Shown here: positions 41,266 through 52,182 of the stretch, in pieces
How positions within the stretch are numbered: the stretch's first letter is position 1
How the letters are laid out: the number at the start of each line of letters is the position of its first letter
From: Trachythela sp. YZ-2020
Taxonomy: Eukaryota > Cnidaria > Anthozoa > Malacalcyonacea > Clavulariidae
Reading direction: 5' to 3'
Assembly (NCBI GenBank): GCA_016169945.1
Contig: JADLSH010000036.1
Location: forward strand, 62,001 to 126,000
DNA: 64,000 nt
Program-made: the position numbers and the translations under genes
The notes under the pieces: model-generated
What the model was told of the DNA's origin: nothing
The model's input: the letters and a program-made list of their open reading frames with translations, nothing else
The model's database searches: none

Positions 41266-43574
41266 CTTTATAGGGGACTTCTCAACTATGGATTGGATTT
41301 TGTTGCCCAATTCATGTGGAAGGCTTATCCCGCATTTCTTCTTATTTTTTGTGTGATCTTTTTTTTTCCTACGGAGAGGCAGCTTTTTGTGGAAAACCTG
41401 ATGGTATTCTACACTCGTGACCTTTAAACGCTTCTTTTTTGGGCTAGCACGAATGGGGAGACCTTCGCTCGTTGGGCAATTTAGACTCAGATGCTCGTAA
41501 ATTTTATTGGCGTAAACCAACGCTTCCCGTAGATGCTCTGGATCTTCGACGTTAAACGCACAATCTCGAGCAAGGTTTAACTTCTCTAATAGGCACTTTC
41601 GTAATCTTGATGACTCTAGTTGCTGAGCAGCTTCTATATTCTTGCTGTTTTCAACCTGTTTTGGTTTGGTAGGCTCATCTTCCTTGACACTAGCGTGACT
41701 TTGCAGGTCCTCATTTACGCCAGGACTGTTATCAGGGCTTTCCACTTCCTCAATGTTTCTCTTTTTAGAGCAGTCTTTAACGCCTGTACTCGTGTCTAGT
41801 GTTATAAAAACGCTGTTCGTGTAGTCTTCAGGGAGGGACGTGAAATTCCATTCCTCAAACGTGTTAAAAACTGCGTAAAAGTGTTTACAAGGGAACTGAG
41901 TTCTACGCCATGATTCACAACCACATCTTGGAACGCTGAAATCAACTTCATATTTCTTCGTCTTATCAGTCGAACTTCGAACACAGAATTGACCTTTGGT
42001 GTTGTCAATACACTCCACATCTGTATCTCGGAAATCTCCAGCAGCGAACAAACTTTTCGTACAGTGCTTAATAAAGTGACTGGGACGATCACGCAGATAG
42101 CATGGAACACTGTCGTTGTATCTTCTGTACGCACTGCTTTGTTTGAAATTGGTGTCAATATAATGTTGGTATGAATCTGGGAGGAAAGATTCTACCAGCA
42201 TTATAGTAACACCGTAGACCGATTTATCGATAGCTCTTGGAAGAATGTCGTACTTGAAATGCTTGTTTTGGGATTCGACCTCGTTATTTGTGTTCACGAT
42301 GTTGACGGCCTGTTGCTTCCGAAAAGCCTGAGCCCACCGTTTTTCACATTCCATCCACGTCTTCTCCACGTAGGCTTGAACGTTAGGTTTCTGGTACACA
42401 GGCGAATTGCGAAGTTTTTCAACAGCATTCTTGTACTGTTCCTCATCTGTCGCACTTGCTACGCGCTGAAAAAGATTAAGAAACTTCTGTTGCTCTTTTG
42501 GACTGAGACCATTCTTTGTTGAACGCGTCCACCTTTGCCACGCTTGGATGCGATGGAAGTCGCAGATATAAACAGCCACATCTGGAAACTGCTTTTCGAT
42601 GGCGTTGATCTCTGCTGTCGAAAAATCAACCATAAAATACAAAGGACTCCACCATGGATTCCAACTCTTAAGAATTCCCAGTGCTTCGGCGATTGATTCA
42701 CTGTCTTCATTCTGGCAAATAAACTCCGCCACCACTTTATACCCAACGTTGGTATGGACACAAATAAAAAACAGAGGCAACGCGTATTTGGTTGTTTTAT
42801 AAGTTGCATCCATTAACACTAGGTCTGAACCGTAACGTTTAAGGAGCCTTTGTTGCCATTCTTCCTGGTGAACAAATAGAAACTTCTGCGCAGTCTCCAG
42901 CGCGCATCCATTTGAATCGTCTTTTCCCGTTGGTCGGTAAAAAATATTACAGCTCCCATGCATTAGCTTTCCAAGAGTCGACTTTGTGCCTTAGTGATTC
43001 CTGGTCATCTTTGCAATATTTTTGTGCAGCAATGGCTCTTGCGATGTGGTTGCGTAGATCTTGTTTTGTAGGATAATATTTTCGGCAGTTTCTTTTAGGT
43101 CGTTCTTCTGTTGGTATATTGCCCAGAATGTCCTTTTCGACGTACTCGTTTAAGCAACGCCTTACCTCATTCGGCCGGGTTACATTTTTGCCGACTAATT
43201 CGTGGATTTTTCCAATCACTCGCTTGTCAACAGTGTGGCTAATAGTCACGGAGCTGCCAATTGCATGATCCTTGTGTACCGTAGACAACGGAAGCTTGAC
43301 GTAATATTTGGAGACAGTAGTGATATTACATTGGTTACTTAAGTCTGATTTCAGTTGTTGGAGAACATCTTTCTTCGCCATTTTTAAGCTGTTTGGAGTC
43401 GGACAAAGTGACTTGTCGACCTGGTAATCTTTATATACTTTGATGCCGCGGATCTGAATTGTAGCAGGACATCCATGCTTTCGGCTGTGTTGGAATTTTT
43501 GGTAGGATTTGCTATTGCTGCCGTAGTCATGCTCATTGGTTCCTTTTTCCTTCTTTTTGCCTCCTCTCGAGTCC
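41266..43574 (-). CDS. Mutator gene exon 3: N-terminal domain, MULE transposase core and SWIM finger
   Basis: Acceptor TTGTCCTCTGCAG before 43574, donor GTAAGA after 41266. The first frame reads KFQHSRKHGCPATIQIRGIK and VSKYYVKLPLSTVHKDHAIG, a FAR1/FLYWCH-like DNA-binding type of region (inferred). A frame break at ~42950 (WKANAWEL then stop; the other frame begins at CNIFYRPTGK) needs an indel. The MULE core follows: LVLMDATYKTTKYALPLFFI (first Asp), YFMVDFSTAEINAIEKQFPD (second Asp), VYICDFHRIQAWQRW, and NTNNEVESQNKHFK (candidate Glu). The SWIM finger is RCGCESWRRTQFPCKHFYAV. A Lys-rich tail (SPKKKRLKV, LRRKKKDHTKNKKK) looks like nuclear localisation signals. Confidence 0.9.
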
Positions 43575-43720
43575 TGCAGAGGACAATTTCGCGTTTAAAT
43601 TTGATTCGGGAAACTGGTTGGTGAGAACTATATAGTACACAACACAACAGGAAAATTAGCCACTGACGACCATCATCATCACAGTGTTGTAGCAAATGGA
43701 AAATGATGGTTAAATCTTAC

Positions 43721-45255
43721 CTTCTGTGATCCATGCAAACAGTGTCTGATTTCGGTACTCTCAATGGTGAATGGGTTACCCAAAAAGATAATCGGCACGT
43801 GACCTTTATTATCTTCAAAAACTGGTGGAGCTGCAAGGATATAAGCATAAAAGGAGTAATTATGTAGTTTCCTTTATTCTGAGTGATCTGAATTAAGCGT
43901 CTTTGACGTAACAGTTACTACAGTAGCTAGCCTACAAATGTTTGATCATTTATCAAATTTTTCGATGTACAAACTAATTAAAATTCTATTAATATCTGAT
44001 ATTTCTTTTAGGGAAATAAGATTCGTCAGGAATATTTGTTATCAGACTTGGCAAAACTTTGTATAGTAAAAGGATGAGCAAGCTTTTCATCAATATATTT
44101 CAGCCCCAATTGAAAGAGAAGCATTGGTCCCTGGCAGGAACGGCATGGAATGAAGTGTTTTCTACACCAATTGTTAGACACTGATAGGGGAACATTGTTG
44201 GCAAGATGTTTTTATCACAGGCATAAATTTTAAGTTATGGTCCTCAAAACAGTAAAGAGTGATATTTTTAAATACGCAATTGATAAAAATATATATATTT
44301 TCAATCGTTTGACATTCATTGTTATATCATGACTCTAGAGCTACGATGGTTGTGGTTGTGTGGTGGTGTTAACGTCCTGATATTCTATTTAGAAAACACA
44401 AGAAAGCAGACTTAGACAAAATATTAAATATGTTTGGGGGAAGATGCCCCATTGGATGTGACCTATTAGGTTACGAGGGTAACGTATAGTTGTGTTGATG
44501 ATATATTAATACACATTTAATATATAATATATCATTTATACAATTTGGTTTTTATATATGTTATCGAGAATTACCAAGACGTCCCAGTGCAGATAAACCA
44601 TACGTTGACCTTGATAATTCTCGATATCATGCTTAACTTCATCCAAAAATTGAAAAAGAATGTTATTACAATGGATCAATCCCATCTACCATGGCGAACG
44701 TAGATTTGTCTTGTAGATTTGTCTTGACCTCGTTAATACGACGTTGTACGTAATGTCAGAGGGAAGTCGGTCATAAAAATTGCACGAGATGTAAAAATCA
44801 TGTTGTTTATGTGATTTTAAAATATTTTTCGTGTGCATTTTCCGATGCTTTTTCTGTTGAATCGTGTTTCCGCCAAGAAAAGGGAAAACCCCAGAGCAAA
44901 GGAAAAACCCCATAACAGCACAAGCTTGTTGATGCAAGTTTCAAATTTCAAAGTCAAATTTGAACACATGGTCTAGTGCTACTAATCAATGCCTATTACG
45001 TACAAACAAAATAGTTTCATAACGCTTATGAAAGCACTTACCGTTACTGGAAAACCGCTTGTGTTCCTTGCTTTTGTCGTGTGTTTGCGAGTGAATGAAT
45101 GAGGTTGAAGATATTAATACATAAGACTCCAACACTCTCTCTAGGGATCCTGCATCTCCTTCAAATACAGCGTACAAATAGTCTTCCCGTTCACTTACAT
45201 TATGAAAATTTTCACCAACAAAACTTCTCTCTTTGTTATTTAAATCGATCGCCAT
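43721..45255 (-). CDS. Mutator gene exons 1-2: N-terminus
   Basis: Exon 1 (45255-45042) starts MAIDLNNKERSFVGENFHNV, includes EDYLYAVFEGDAGSLERVLE, and ends at GTAAGT with one base over. Exon 2 (43830-43721), after TATCCTTGCAG, reads PPVFEDNKGHVPIIFLGNPF and TIESTEIRHCLHGSQK and ends at GTAAGA in phase 0. Exon 3, as read, needs two carried bases, so one frame unit is out between exons 2 and 3; an indel or a missed splice choice is possible. The CxHG motif before a GCPA motif is a pattern of MULE-type N-terminal domains. Confidence 0.75.
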
Positions 45256-45797
45256 TTAATCGCCTGTTGTCAGTGCTCTCCGATGAGTTTACATATTTCC
45301 CGCCATTTGCTCATTTCCGGCATAGACAATTGCGCAACCTCCCTCTCCGCCCGTGTAGAAACTTGATCTCAAATATGTCTTTTCCACGGGCGGAAGAGGA
45401 GGATATTCAATCGAAGTGAAAGAGATCAAATACTAACGTTATGTATTTGTGAGGGTTTAATAGAATAAATAGTGTTGTAAATAATGTAAGATTTTTGTGC
45501 AATAAGACGCGAGCAGACTCTGAAAATCCACTCTCGAAATCGACAAGGGGCACAAGGGTGCTTGCAGTTATTGCATCATAAAAAATATTCACATGTATAT
45601 ACAATTGTGTAGAAAATGTGCACATTTATACATATATTACGCAAGTTTTGGGAATTGCCAAGTAATTTTGGTCATTGCTTATTCCGAATACATATATTAT
45701 TATTCTACTCCTGGAGTATCTGATGTAATTTAATTTGTGAAACTGGTGGTACATCGCTGGCTCAGCCTCTCTCTCCGCCCTTGGAAAAGCTATTCCC

Positions 45798-45868
45798 ACA
45801 TTAGCGGCACGTCCTCCAGATATATTAAGCTCAGTGACTGCATCTCATAAAATGGCCCGCCATCAGCC
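45798..45868 (+). repeat. Dispersed repeat R1, right half at the Mutator insertion
   Basis: Starts with the second ACATTAGCG (45798-45806) and continues GCACGTCCTCCAGATATAT and AAGCTCAGTG, as at 5632-5670. Confidence 0.85.
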
Positions 45869-46124
45869 TGCAAAATGCAAGGCATCTGCCCGCACGTCAA
45901 CGCTGAGCTATATATATAAACTTATATTATATAAACTTTTATACATATATTTGTGTATGGCTGTTTTAAACGCATTATACTCATATTCAGATCAGTGATT
46001 ATACTGGCTCATATATTTATTAGAATATAATATATATGCTCTCCAGCAAGACCAAGGGTGGGCTCCCTGTGCACGCGGGCTATTATGATCTATACAAGAT
46101 GAAGTACTGACGTGATTATACAAT

Positions 46125-48221
46125 TAGTCTAGGACCTGTATAGGAGTTTGTATGCGTTTCATTTAGCACAGGCAATCTCAACTGTTTTAGGGTAAAATGA
46201 CCATGGCGGTCAACATGGCATATGTGCCAAAACCTGAATCCGGGACGAAAGTCCTGAAAATGACCCCGCCCTGAAACAGCAGTGCCGACATAGCTCTAAC
46301 TTCCGAAAAGCAGAAGCGACAGCCTTTCTGAAGTGCTTATAGTGTTTAGAAGGTTGCTATTAGGGGTAGTTATTGGAAGGAAAAATTTGTCTGAGTATAA
46401 TATTTTACAAGAAAATGACCATGCACCACCCCAGGTCAACTGCTAATTATCCATGAAATAACTAATATACCTGGCAGAGATTAAATTTTCTTATTTCCAA
46501 ACAATTTTTATCATGGGATGAAAAACTATGCTTAATTTAATATAATTATCGTAGATTTCATAAGGATTGACATTGTTTTGTTTAAATATAATACATTTTA
46601 TTTCACTTACCCCCCACCAAAACACGATTTCAGCCATATTTTGCCGTCTTGTTTGCTTTTTATCGCCGAGTCTCGCAAGTATCATCCAATTGTTGTACTT
46701 TTACATAATGATAGAGGGCTAAAGAAGATTTCAACCAAGTTTCGTCAAGTTTTGAAGCAGTGCAGTGTATTTTATCTTCGATATTGTGTCCTTCGATATT
46801 TCGTCAAATAGCGGCCATTGCAATGCCTCGCCGCTTGTCTTCCCGATAAATGCCACTTCTTCGTCTTCATATGTACTTAGATTACAGTATCCAAGAGTAC
46901 TTCATGGTAGAATAGTCCCAATCGGAAAACTAGAGTAGTATACTCCCACTTGAAAGGAAAAAACCTCCCATAACAAATTTAGGATCAGAATCAAAGACAC
47001 AAGTTTAAAAATAATTTGAAAGTCACGCGCAATCTTCGCGAAAACTCCATCGTGGCTGCTTGACAGGGGGGGGCAATATTTTCACGAAACGCTGGTTCGC
47101 CACCACAGAACCCAGTAAATATATTATATTTATTGTATTTTTATGATTTATGATAAAAACAATAGAAAATACGCAAATATTTATTGTTTTTTTCATAAAT
47201 CATAAAAATACAATAAATATAATATATTTACTGGGTTCTGTGGTGGCGAACAGCGTTTCGTGAAAATATTTACCCCCCCCTGTCAAGTAGCCCACGAGGA
47301 GTTTTCGCGAAGATTGCGCGTGACTTTCAAATTATTTTTAAACTTGTGTCTTTGATTCTGATCCTAAATTTGTTATGGGAGGTTTTTTCCTTTCAAGTGG
47401 GAGTATACTACTCTAGTTTTCCGATTGGGACTATTCTACAATGAAGTACTCTTGGATACTGTAATCTAAGTACATATGAAGACGAAGAAGTGGCATTTAT
47501 CGGGAAGACAAGCGGCAAGGCATTGCAATGGCCGCTATTTGACGAAATATCGAAGGACACAATATCGAAGATAAAATACACTGCACTGCTTCAAAACTTG
47601 ACGAAACTTGGTTGAAATCTTCTTTAGCCATCTATCATTATGTAAAAGTACAACAATTGGATGATACTTGCGAGACTCGGCGATAAAAAGCAAACAAGAC
47701 GGCAAAATATGGCTGAAATCGTGTTTTGGTGGGGGGTAAGTGAAATAAAATGTATTATATTTAAACAAAACAATGTCAATCCTTATGAAATCTACAATAA
47801 TTATATTAAATTAAGCATAGTTTTTCATCCCATGATAAAAATTGTTAGGAAATAAGAAAATTTAATCTCTGCCAGGTATATTAGTTATTTCATGGATAAT
47901 TAGCAGTTGACCTGGGGTGGTGCATGGTCATTTTCTTGTAAAATATTATACTTAGAGAAATTTTTCCTTCCAATAACTACCCCTAATAGCAACCTTCTAA
48001 ACACTATAAGCACTTCAGAAAGGCTGTCGCTTCTGCTTTTCGGAAGTTAGCGCTATGTCGGCACTGCTGTTTCAGGGCGGGGTCATTTTCAGGACTTTCG
48101 TCCCGGATTCAGGTTTTGGCACATATGCCATGTTGACCGCCATGGTCATTTTACCCTAAAACAGTTGAGATTGCCTGTGCTAAATGAAACGCATACAAAC
48201 TCCTATACAGGTCCTAGACTA
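46125..48221. mobile_element. 2.1 kb near-perfect palindrome (foldback element)
   Basis: From TAGTCTAGGACCTGTATAGG at 46125 to its complement ending at 48221; the centre is near 47170 in an AT-rich segment ('tttatgatttatgataaaaac'). The arms differ at only a few positions, for example GTCTGAG/CTCTAAG, and around the C/G-run near 47070/47275. Matching ORFs in the two arms (such as MILARLGDKKQTRRQNMAEI at 46685- and 47661+) resemble no protein I know. Ends and target duplication are not clear; it may be a transposon or an inverted duplication. Confidence 0.85.
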
Positions 48222-48433
48222 AATCCAAAAAGACTTGTCATCATAAGAAATTTGGAAGGAAAACTTAGATTCGCTGCTGTAATAAAGCGGGAATTAGAAA
48301 AGAAAAGATCTGTATTGTATCTTTGTAATATACAACCTTGAATAAAAAGCTGTTGTCAGTACATACAGGTAAAACGGCCATATGTAACTGCGTACGTAGT
48401 CTGGTGTGTATACAAAGGAATTTAGTCAGAAAA
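48222..48433 (+). other. Upstream region of the oxygenase gene, with a short open stretch
   Basis: 48235-48342 reads LVIIRNLEGKLRFAAVIKRE before a stop, possibly the tail of a lost gene cut off by the palindrome. The promoter of the next gene must lie here or in the palindrome arm. No TATA box stands out. Confidence 0.3.
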
Positions 48434-50830
48434 ATGTCTTCGCAAACTCGTATTTTAAGACGAGAATATACGGGTAAGATTCTTACTAATCTCAAGATAA
48501 CAGATAATTGTGTTAAAACTTCACTTTTGGCGAAGTTTAGCCTAAAGAGGCCAAGCACAGTTATACCAAAGTTGAAAGAATTCAATAGTGGACAATTTCT
48601 ATTTGAACTCAGCAATGTTCTATCTTCGAAAGAATGTGCAGAAATAATTAAGAATGCTGACAAGTGCATATTTGAAGATGTCAGCAATAAGTATCGATTT
48701 GGGAAGCAGCGGAACAGCTCCCGACTTTTGGCACTTGACGAGACGTTGACCGGAAATCTTTGGAAATCTATAAATGAGGTATTATTGAAAGAAATGGAAA
48801 ATCAAGGAGTCTCAATGCAGCCTCTCGGATTTGACGTAACAAGGGGTATTTGGGATCTACATGGTTTGAATGAAGCAATTAGAATAAACAAATATTCCGG
48901 GGAAACAGAAGGATATTTCGGTCCGCATAAAGATGCTCAATTTTGTCCAAACAGTGATGAACGTTCTATAATGACTTTGCTCATTTATCTGAATGATGAC
49001 TTCCAGGGCGGCGAAACCTGCTTTTATTTTCCAAAAGATTCAACCATTAGCTCAAAAGGAATGACGATTGAAGAAGAAATATATTCGCATTGTGGATTGA
49101 AGAAAGGATACAAATGTGTGAAAATTGTACCAAAAGTTGGACATGCAGTTTTAAGCAGTCAGAATATTTTGCACGAAGCTTTAGCAGTCGGGAATGGTAC
49201 CAAATACATCCTTAAAACTGATGTTGTAGTGAAACGTTGCTCGAAGGAATTTGGATTTGCGGTGGAGGATAGGGAAAAGAAGGATTATCTAACATGTTTG
49301 AATTACTTTAGAGAGGCACAGCAAAAAGAATTACACGGGATTTCTGATGTCGCTAGTGATCTTTATGAAAAGGCGTTGTCAATTCGTTATTGCTATCCCG
49401 GTTCCCTTGGGGAGACCCCAAAGGCTATTGATACCAGTGGTTATACACAATTACCTTCCGAAATGTGGTTACATGTGATGACATTTTTGTCAGGACACGA
49501 TGCACAAAACCTTGTGTATGCCTACCCAGAATTGAAAGTGGTTCAGGCAATTTGGGAGCAACGGCAGCAAAACACTGCCCCCATTTTATTGAGTAAGAAA
49601 TTCCTACCAAAGATCAGATATCAGAAAGGAGTTCTAACGTCGTTTGAGTTTCCAGACGCACATTTTTTTCGGAAAAACAAAGCAGAATGCTGTCGTGTTG
49701 CCGCAATGTATTCCTTCTTTCTTCTCGGCCATTCTCCACGGGATGATGTCTATACGGTGAGATATAATCCAGACACTCAAGAGGTTTGTGTTGTTGCCTT
49801 GGAAACACTTCTTGCCGATGTGTTCTACGGTCGGAGATGTTATGGATCGGTTTACAACGTTCGACAACAAGATCCTGAAAGGAGAGATCCGAAGAAGGAT
49901 TTTGAAGCCAGCGTTGATAGGAACTATATGTTGATCAAGCATAGAGCTGAGTTCACTGGTGTGGAACTGCCTGATAGCTTCTATACAAAGAGCACTGTGT
50001 ATGTAACATCAGATGATGATGATAGCAATGATGGTGGTGATGATGATGATAGCCATTGTGATGGTGATGATGATTATGATGGTGTTGATCACATGCCTGC
50101 CAGAAAGGAAAAGGGAGTCTACCATGATAATCTTGTTCCATTTTATGGTGCAATTGATGAAAACGTTTCAATTAATAAAACTATACTACACATGCAAATG
50201 TCTGCTGACAGGAAAAGTGCAAACATGTACCCCTCTGAAATGGACACTGATAATTTAGAAGACATACTTAACAAACTTGTGTTTACGGACAGCGTTGAAA
50301 ATTATTTTAGTGGTTTTGAAAACCCCATTAACGAATCATCTGCCGCACTTGTGTCAAATTTAAAGACGCCCATAAGTTTTGGCCGAGATGAAGTATGTAT
50401 TTGTTTCATGGGCTCTGATGCTGAAGCAGCCGATCGAATGGCGATGAACTGTTCAACTGAATATTTCAACCATCTCATATTTAATTTTCAAGAATCACAA
50501 CTAAATGTACGATTTATATACAATAATTTTGACGAGAATGACCCTTTGGACTTCCCTGAGGACTTCTATGAAGATGCAGTCATATGGGATATTGAAGAGC
50601 TTCGCTGCACTGGGAGATTGATTGCATGTGAAGTGGATATCGAGCCTGTTTTGTCATCGGATACATCTTTTAATCATGCATCATGTGAATGTGGACATCC
50701 ACGTTTTGAGGTTGGAGAGTATTGTAACTTGAAGCAATATTTACATTTGACATCTGTCAGGCTATATGCCAAGAAACACGATGGCAAGATGATGGTATGG
50801 ACCATTTATAATGGAATTGTTGCACTCTAA
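48434..50830 (+). CDS. Prolyl-4-hydroxylase-type 2-oxoglutarate/Fe(II) oxygenase with F-box-like segment, intronless
   Basis: 798 codons. The ATG at 48434 (AAAATGT context) is the first in the frame. A proximal segment FLFELSNVLSSKECAEIIK opens the oxygenase fold. Fe(II) ligands are H165 and D167 (YFGPHKDAQF) and H247 (NILHEALAVGNGTKY). K257, ten residues after the distal His, fits 2-oxoglutarate binding, and FQGGETCFYFP is the usual strand between. At ~340-375, LPSEMWLHVMTFLSGHDAQN with LVYAYPEL resembles an F-box, which would link it to an SCF ubiquitin ligase; this is inference. A C-terminal region with an Asp-rich run (~527-550) and a Cys/His cluster (HASCECGHPRFEVGEYC) is unassigned. The substrate is unknown. 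No introns in 2.4 kb, unlike the other genes here, suggests retroposition or transfer, or a single-exon family. A paralogue relic lies at 51655. Confidence 0.85.
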   Translation: MSSQTRILRREYTGKILTNLKITDNCVKTSLLAKFSLKRPSTVIPKLKEFNSGQFLFELSNVLSSKECAEIIKNADKCIFEDVSNKYRFGKQRNSSRLLALDETLTGNLWKSINEVLLKEMENQGVSMQPLGFDVTRGIWDLHGLNEAIRINKYSGETEGYFGPHKDAQFCPNSDERSIMTLLIYLNDDFQGGETCFYFPKDSTISSKGMTIEEEIYSHCGLKKGYKCVKIVPKVGHAVLSSQNILHEALAVGNGTKYILKTDVVVKRCSKEFGFAVEDREKKDYLTCLNYFREAQQKELHGISDVASDLYEKALSIRYCYPGSLGETPKAIDTSGYTQLPSEMWLHVMTFLSGHDAQNLVYAYPELKVVQAIWEQRQQNTAPILLSKKFLPKIRYQKGVLTSFEFPDAHFFRKNKAECCRVAAMYSFFLLGHSPRDDVYTVRYNPDTQEVCVVALETLLADVFYGRRCYGSVYNVRQQDPERRDPKKDFEASVDRNYMLIKHRAEFTGVELPDSFYTKSTVYVTSDDDDSNDGGDDDDSHCDGDDDYDGVDHMPARKEKGVYHDNLVPFYGAIDENVSINKTILHMQMSADRKSANMYPSEMDTDNLEDILNKLVFTDSVENYFSGFENPINESSAALVSNLKTPISFGRDEVCICFMGSDAEAADRMAMNCSTEYFNHLIFNFQESQLNVRFIYNNFDENDPLDFPEDFYEDAVIWDIEELRCTGRLIACEVDIEPVLSSDTSFNHASCECGHPRFEVGEYCNLKQYLHLTSVRLYAKKHDGKMMVWTIYNGIVAL

Positions 50831-51146
50831 ACTATTAAACGTTTTGAAGTAAGGAACACTATACTATAGTTATTTTTGTGAGCTAATGGTGCATGAGCAG
50901 CACAACAATAGTGCAGTGTAGTCACTATTCAGTGATCAATAGTAAATGAACATGTGTATCTGTGAACAAATTTGTGTTAGCCATGTAAGGTCTTGAGAAG
51001 TTATGCATGAGAGGTGTATTTTCAATACATTGTAGTACTGTAGTTGTGTTTTGTGAAACATGCCACGTTTTATTATATCTGTTAGCAGGAATAGCCTGGA
51101 TCTTCATAAATACAGGGTTAAATGAAAGTGAATAACAATGTTGGTA
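50831..51146. other. 3' region of the oxygenase gene
   Basis: No ORF of note. An AATAAA-like signal is seen only further on, at 51411. Confidence 0.4.
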
Positions 51147-51154
51147 TTGGACAT

Positions 51155-51333
51155 TGGGTCATTCCAGAAAACATCCACGCTTCCCCCACAGAGGAAATTG
51201 CAACTTAACCCCCATCTCCCATTTGGATGGCCTAGTACATTTTACTATAATCGGAGGTGAATTTTCCTCCCTCCCCTCCATATGGCAGAAATTTCCTCTG
51301 CAGAGAGTCTGGGTCTTTTCTGGAATGACCCAT
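51155..51333. mobile_element. 179-bp MITE with 8-bp flanking repeat
   Basis: Ends TGGGTCATTCCAGAAAA and TTTTCTGGAATGACCCA, with TTGGACAT at 51147-51154 and 51334-51341. Confidence 0.8.
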
Positions 51334-51654
51334 TTGGACATTTTATGACTGTTTGACGTACGCCTAGAGTACCTATTTTTGAACCTATGTATCTATGAAT
51401 AACCATCTTAAATAAATGCACCCGCAACACCTGTAACTTTTTGGGCGGCTTCCTGCTGATTATTGATTAAAAGTTTTATAATGAATTGACACATTCTTTT
51501 TAAGAATATAACGTGTTTTGTTCGGGTTTTTTCGTATTATTACAACTCAAGAAGTCCTACATTTATAAAGTGGATATTTATAGTAACAAAATCAGAGAAA
51601 TCTGTGTCTTGATGTCATGCCTTTAAATATATACCAAGCAATTTTATAAAAGTT

Positions 51655-51708
51655 ATGTATGCGCAAACTCGTTTATTGCGAAGAGAATATACACCCGATC
51701 CGAACGTT
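51655..51708 (+). pseudogene. 5' relic of a paralogue of the oxygenase gene
   Basis: MYAQTRLLRREYTPDP aligns with the start of the neighbouring gene, MSSQTRILRREYTGKI. The bases upstream of the ATG also resemble each other (TATAYACMAAG...ATTT...). After ~15 codons similarity ends. Probably the remnant of a tandem duplicate. Confidence 0.6.
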
Positions 51709-51906
51709 GTACCTAATAAACTACTATATATTATATACACATTGTGTCCAGTAAGTTACTGGAAATTGTTTAAAAAGCATGCACGATAACCAGGTACACT
51801 TGGGGACAATCAGGTTGAATCCTTTGCATAGAGGCACAGATCAGAAATGAGACAGAGGTTTATCCCACTGACCTCCTATATACTATACTATACTTTAGTA
51901 TAGGTC

Positions 51907-52182
51907 AGTGGTTTATACACGGTCGCCACTTGTTTCCATCCACGAAACTGACGTTACGTCATTTTTCAACTTTTGAAGTATTAAACGTTTAAAACTTTGT
52001 AACTGACCCTACCCCTAAAACTCAGCCTAACCCAAATCTAAACCTAACAAACCCTAACCAAATTGATGACGAAAAATCAAGAAAAACGAATATGAAAATC
52101 TTTGAAAATCGGGAAAATTGCGTAGGCCTAACGTCAGTTTGATAGATGCATGGAAACAAGTGAAAACCTTTATCCACTGGGT
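51907..52182. mobile_element. ~276-bp inverted-repeat MITE
   Basis: CCACTTGTTTCCATCCACGA and AACTGACGTTACG on the left return in complement at 52126-52165. The centre has CCTAACCC-like runs. Confidence 0.65.

Larger units (their letters stand above)
36227..45797 (-). mobile_element. 9.6 kb Mutator-like transposon with transposase-SWIM-Ulp1-PHD gene
   Basis: The left end (36227-36302) starts GGGAATAGCTTTTCCACGGG and the right end (45724-45797, complement) GGGAATAGCTTTTCCAAGGG. They match almost throughout, including GGCTGAGCCAGCGATGTACC. ACATTAGCG stands immediately outside both ends (36218-36226, 45798-45806), and the uninterrupted repeat at 5623-5631 has it once. A further CTTTTCCACGGGCGGA copy lies subterminally near 45391-45406. 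One ten-exon gene on the minus strand (45255 to 37336) fills it. A mariner-type MITE (39921-40512), a MITE at 41042-41209, a TG-rich microsatellite and a MITE just past the stop are later additions. Non-coding 43.85-45.0 kb is the first intron. The structure is that of an autonomous element; whether it still moves is unknown. Confidence 0.9.

Noticed and set aside
42947..43381. Separate small gene beside the transposase
   Set aside because: Its frame continues upstream into the exon 3 N-terminal domain and downstream homology is to the same protein; it is one exon with a frame break.
49953..50171. His-rich minus-strand frame and Met/Ile-rich plus frame
   Set aside because: Shadows of the Asp-rich run of the oxygenase gene.
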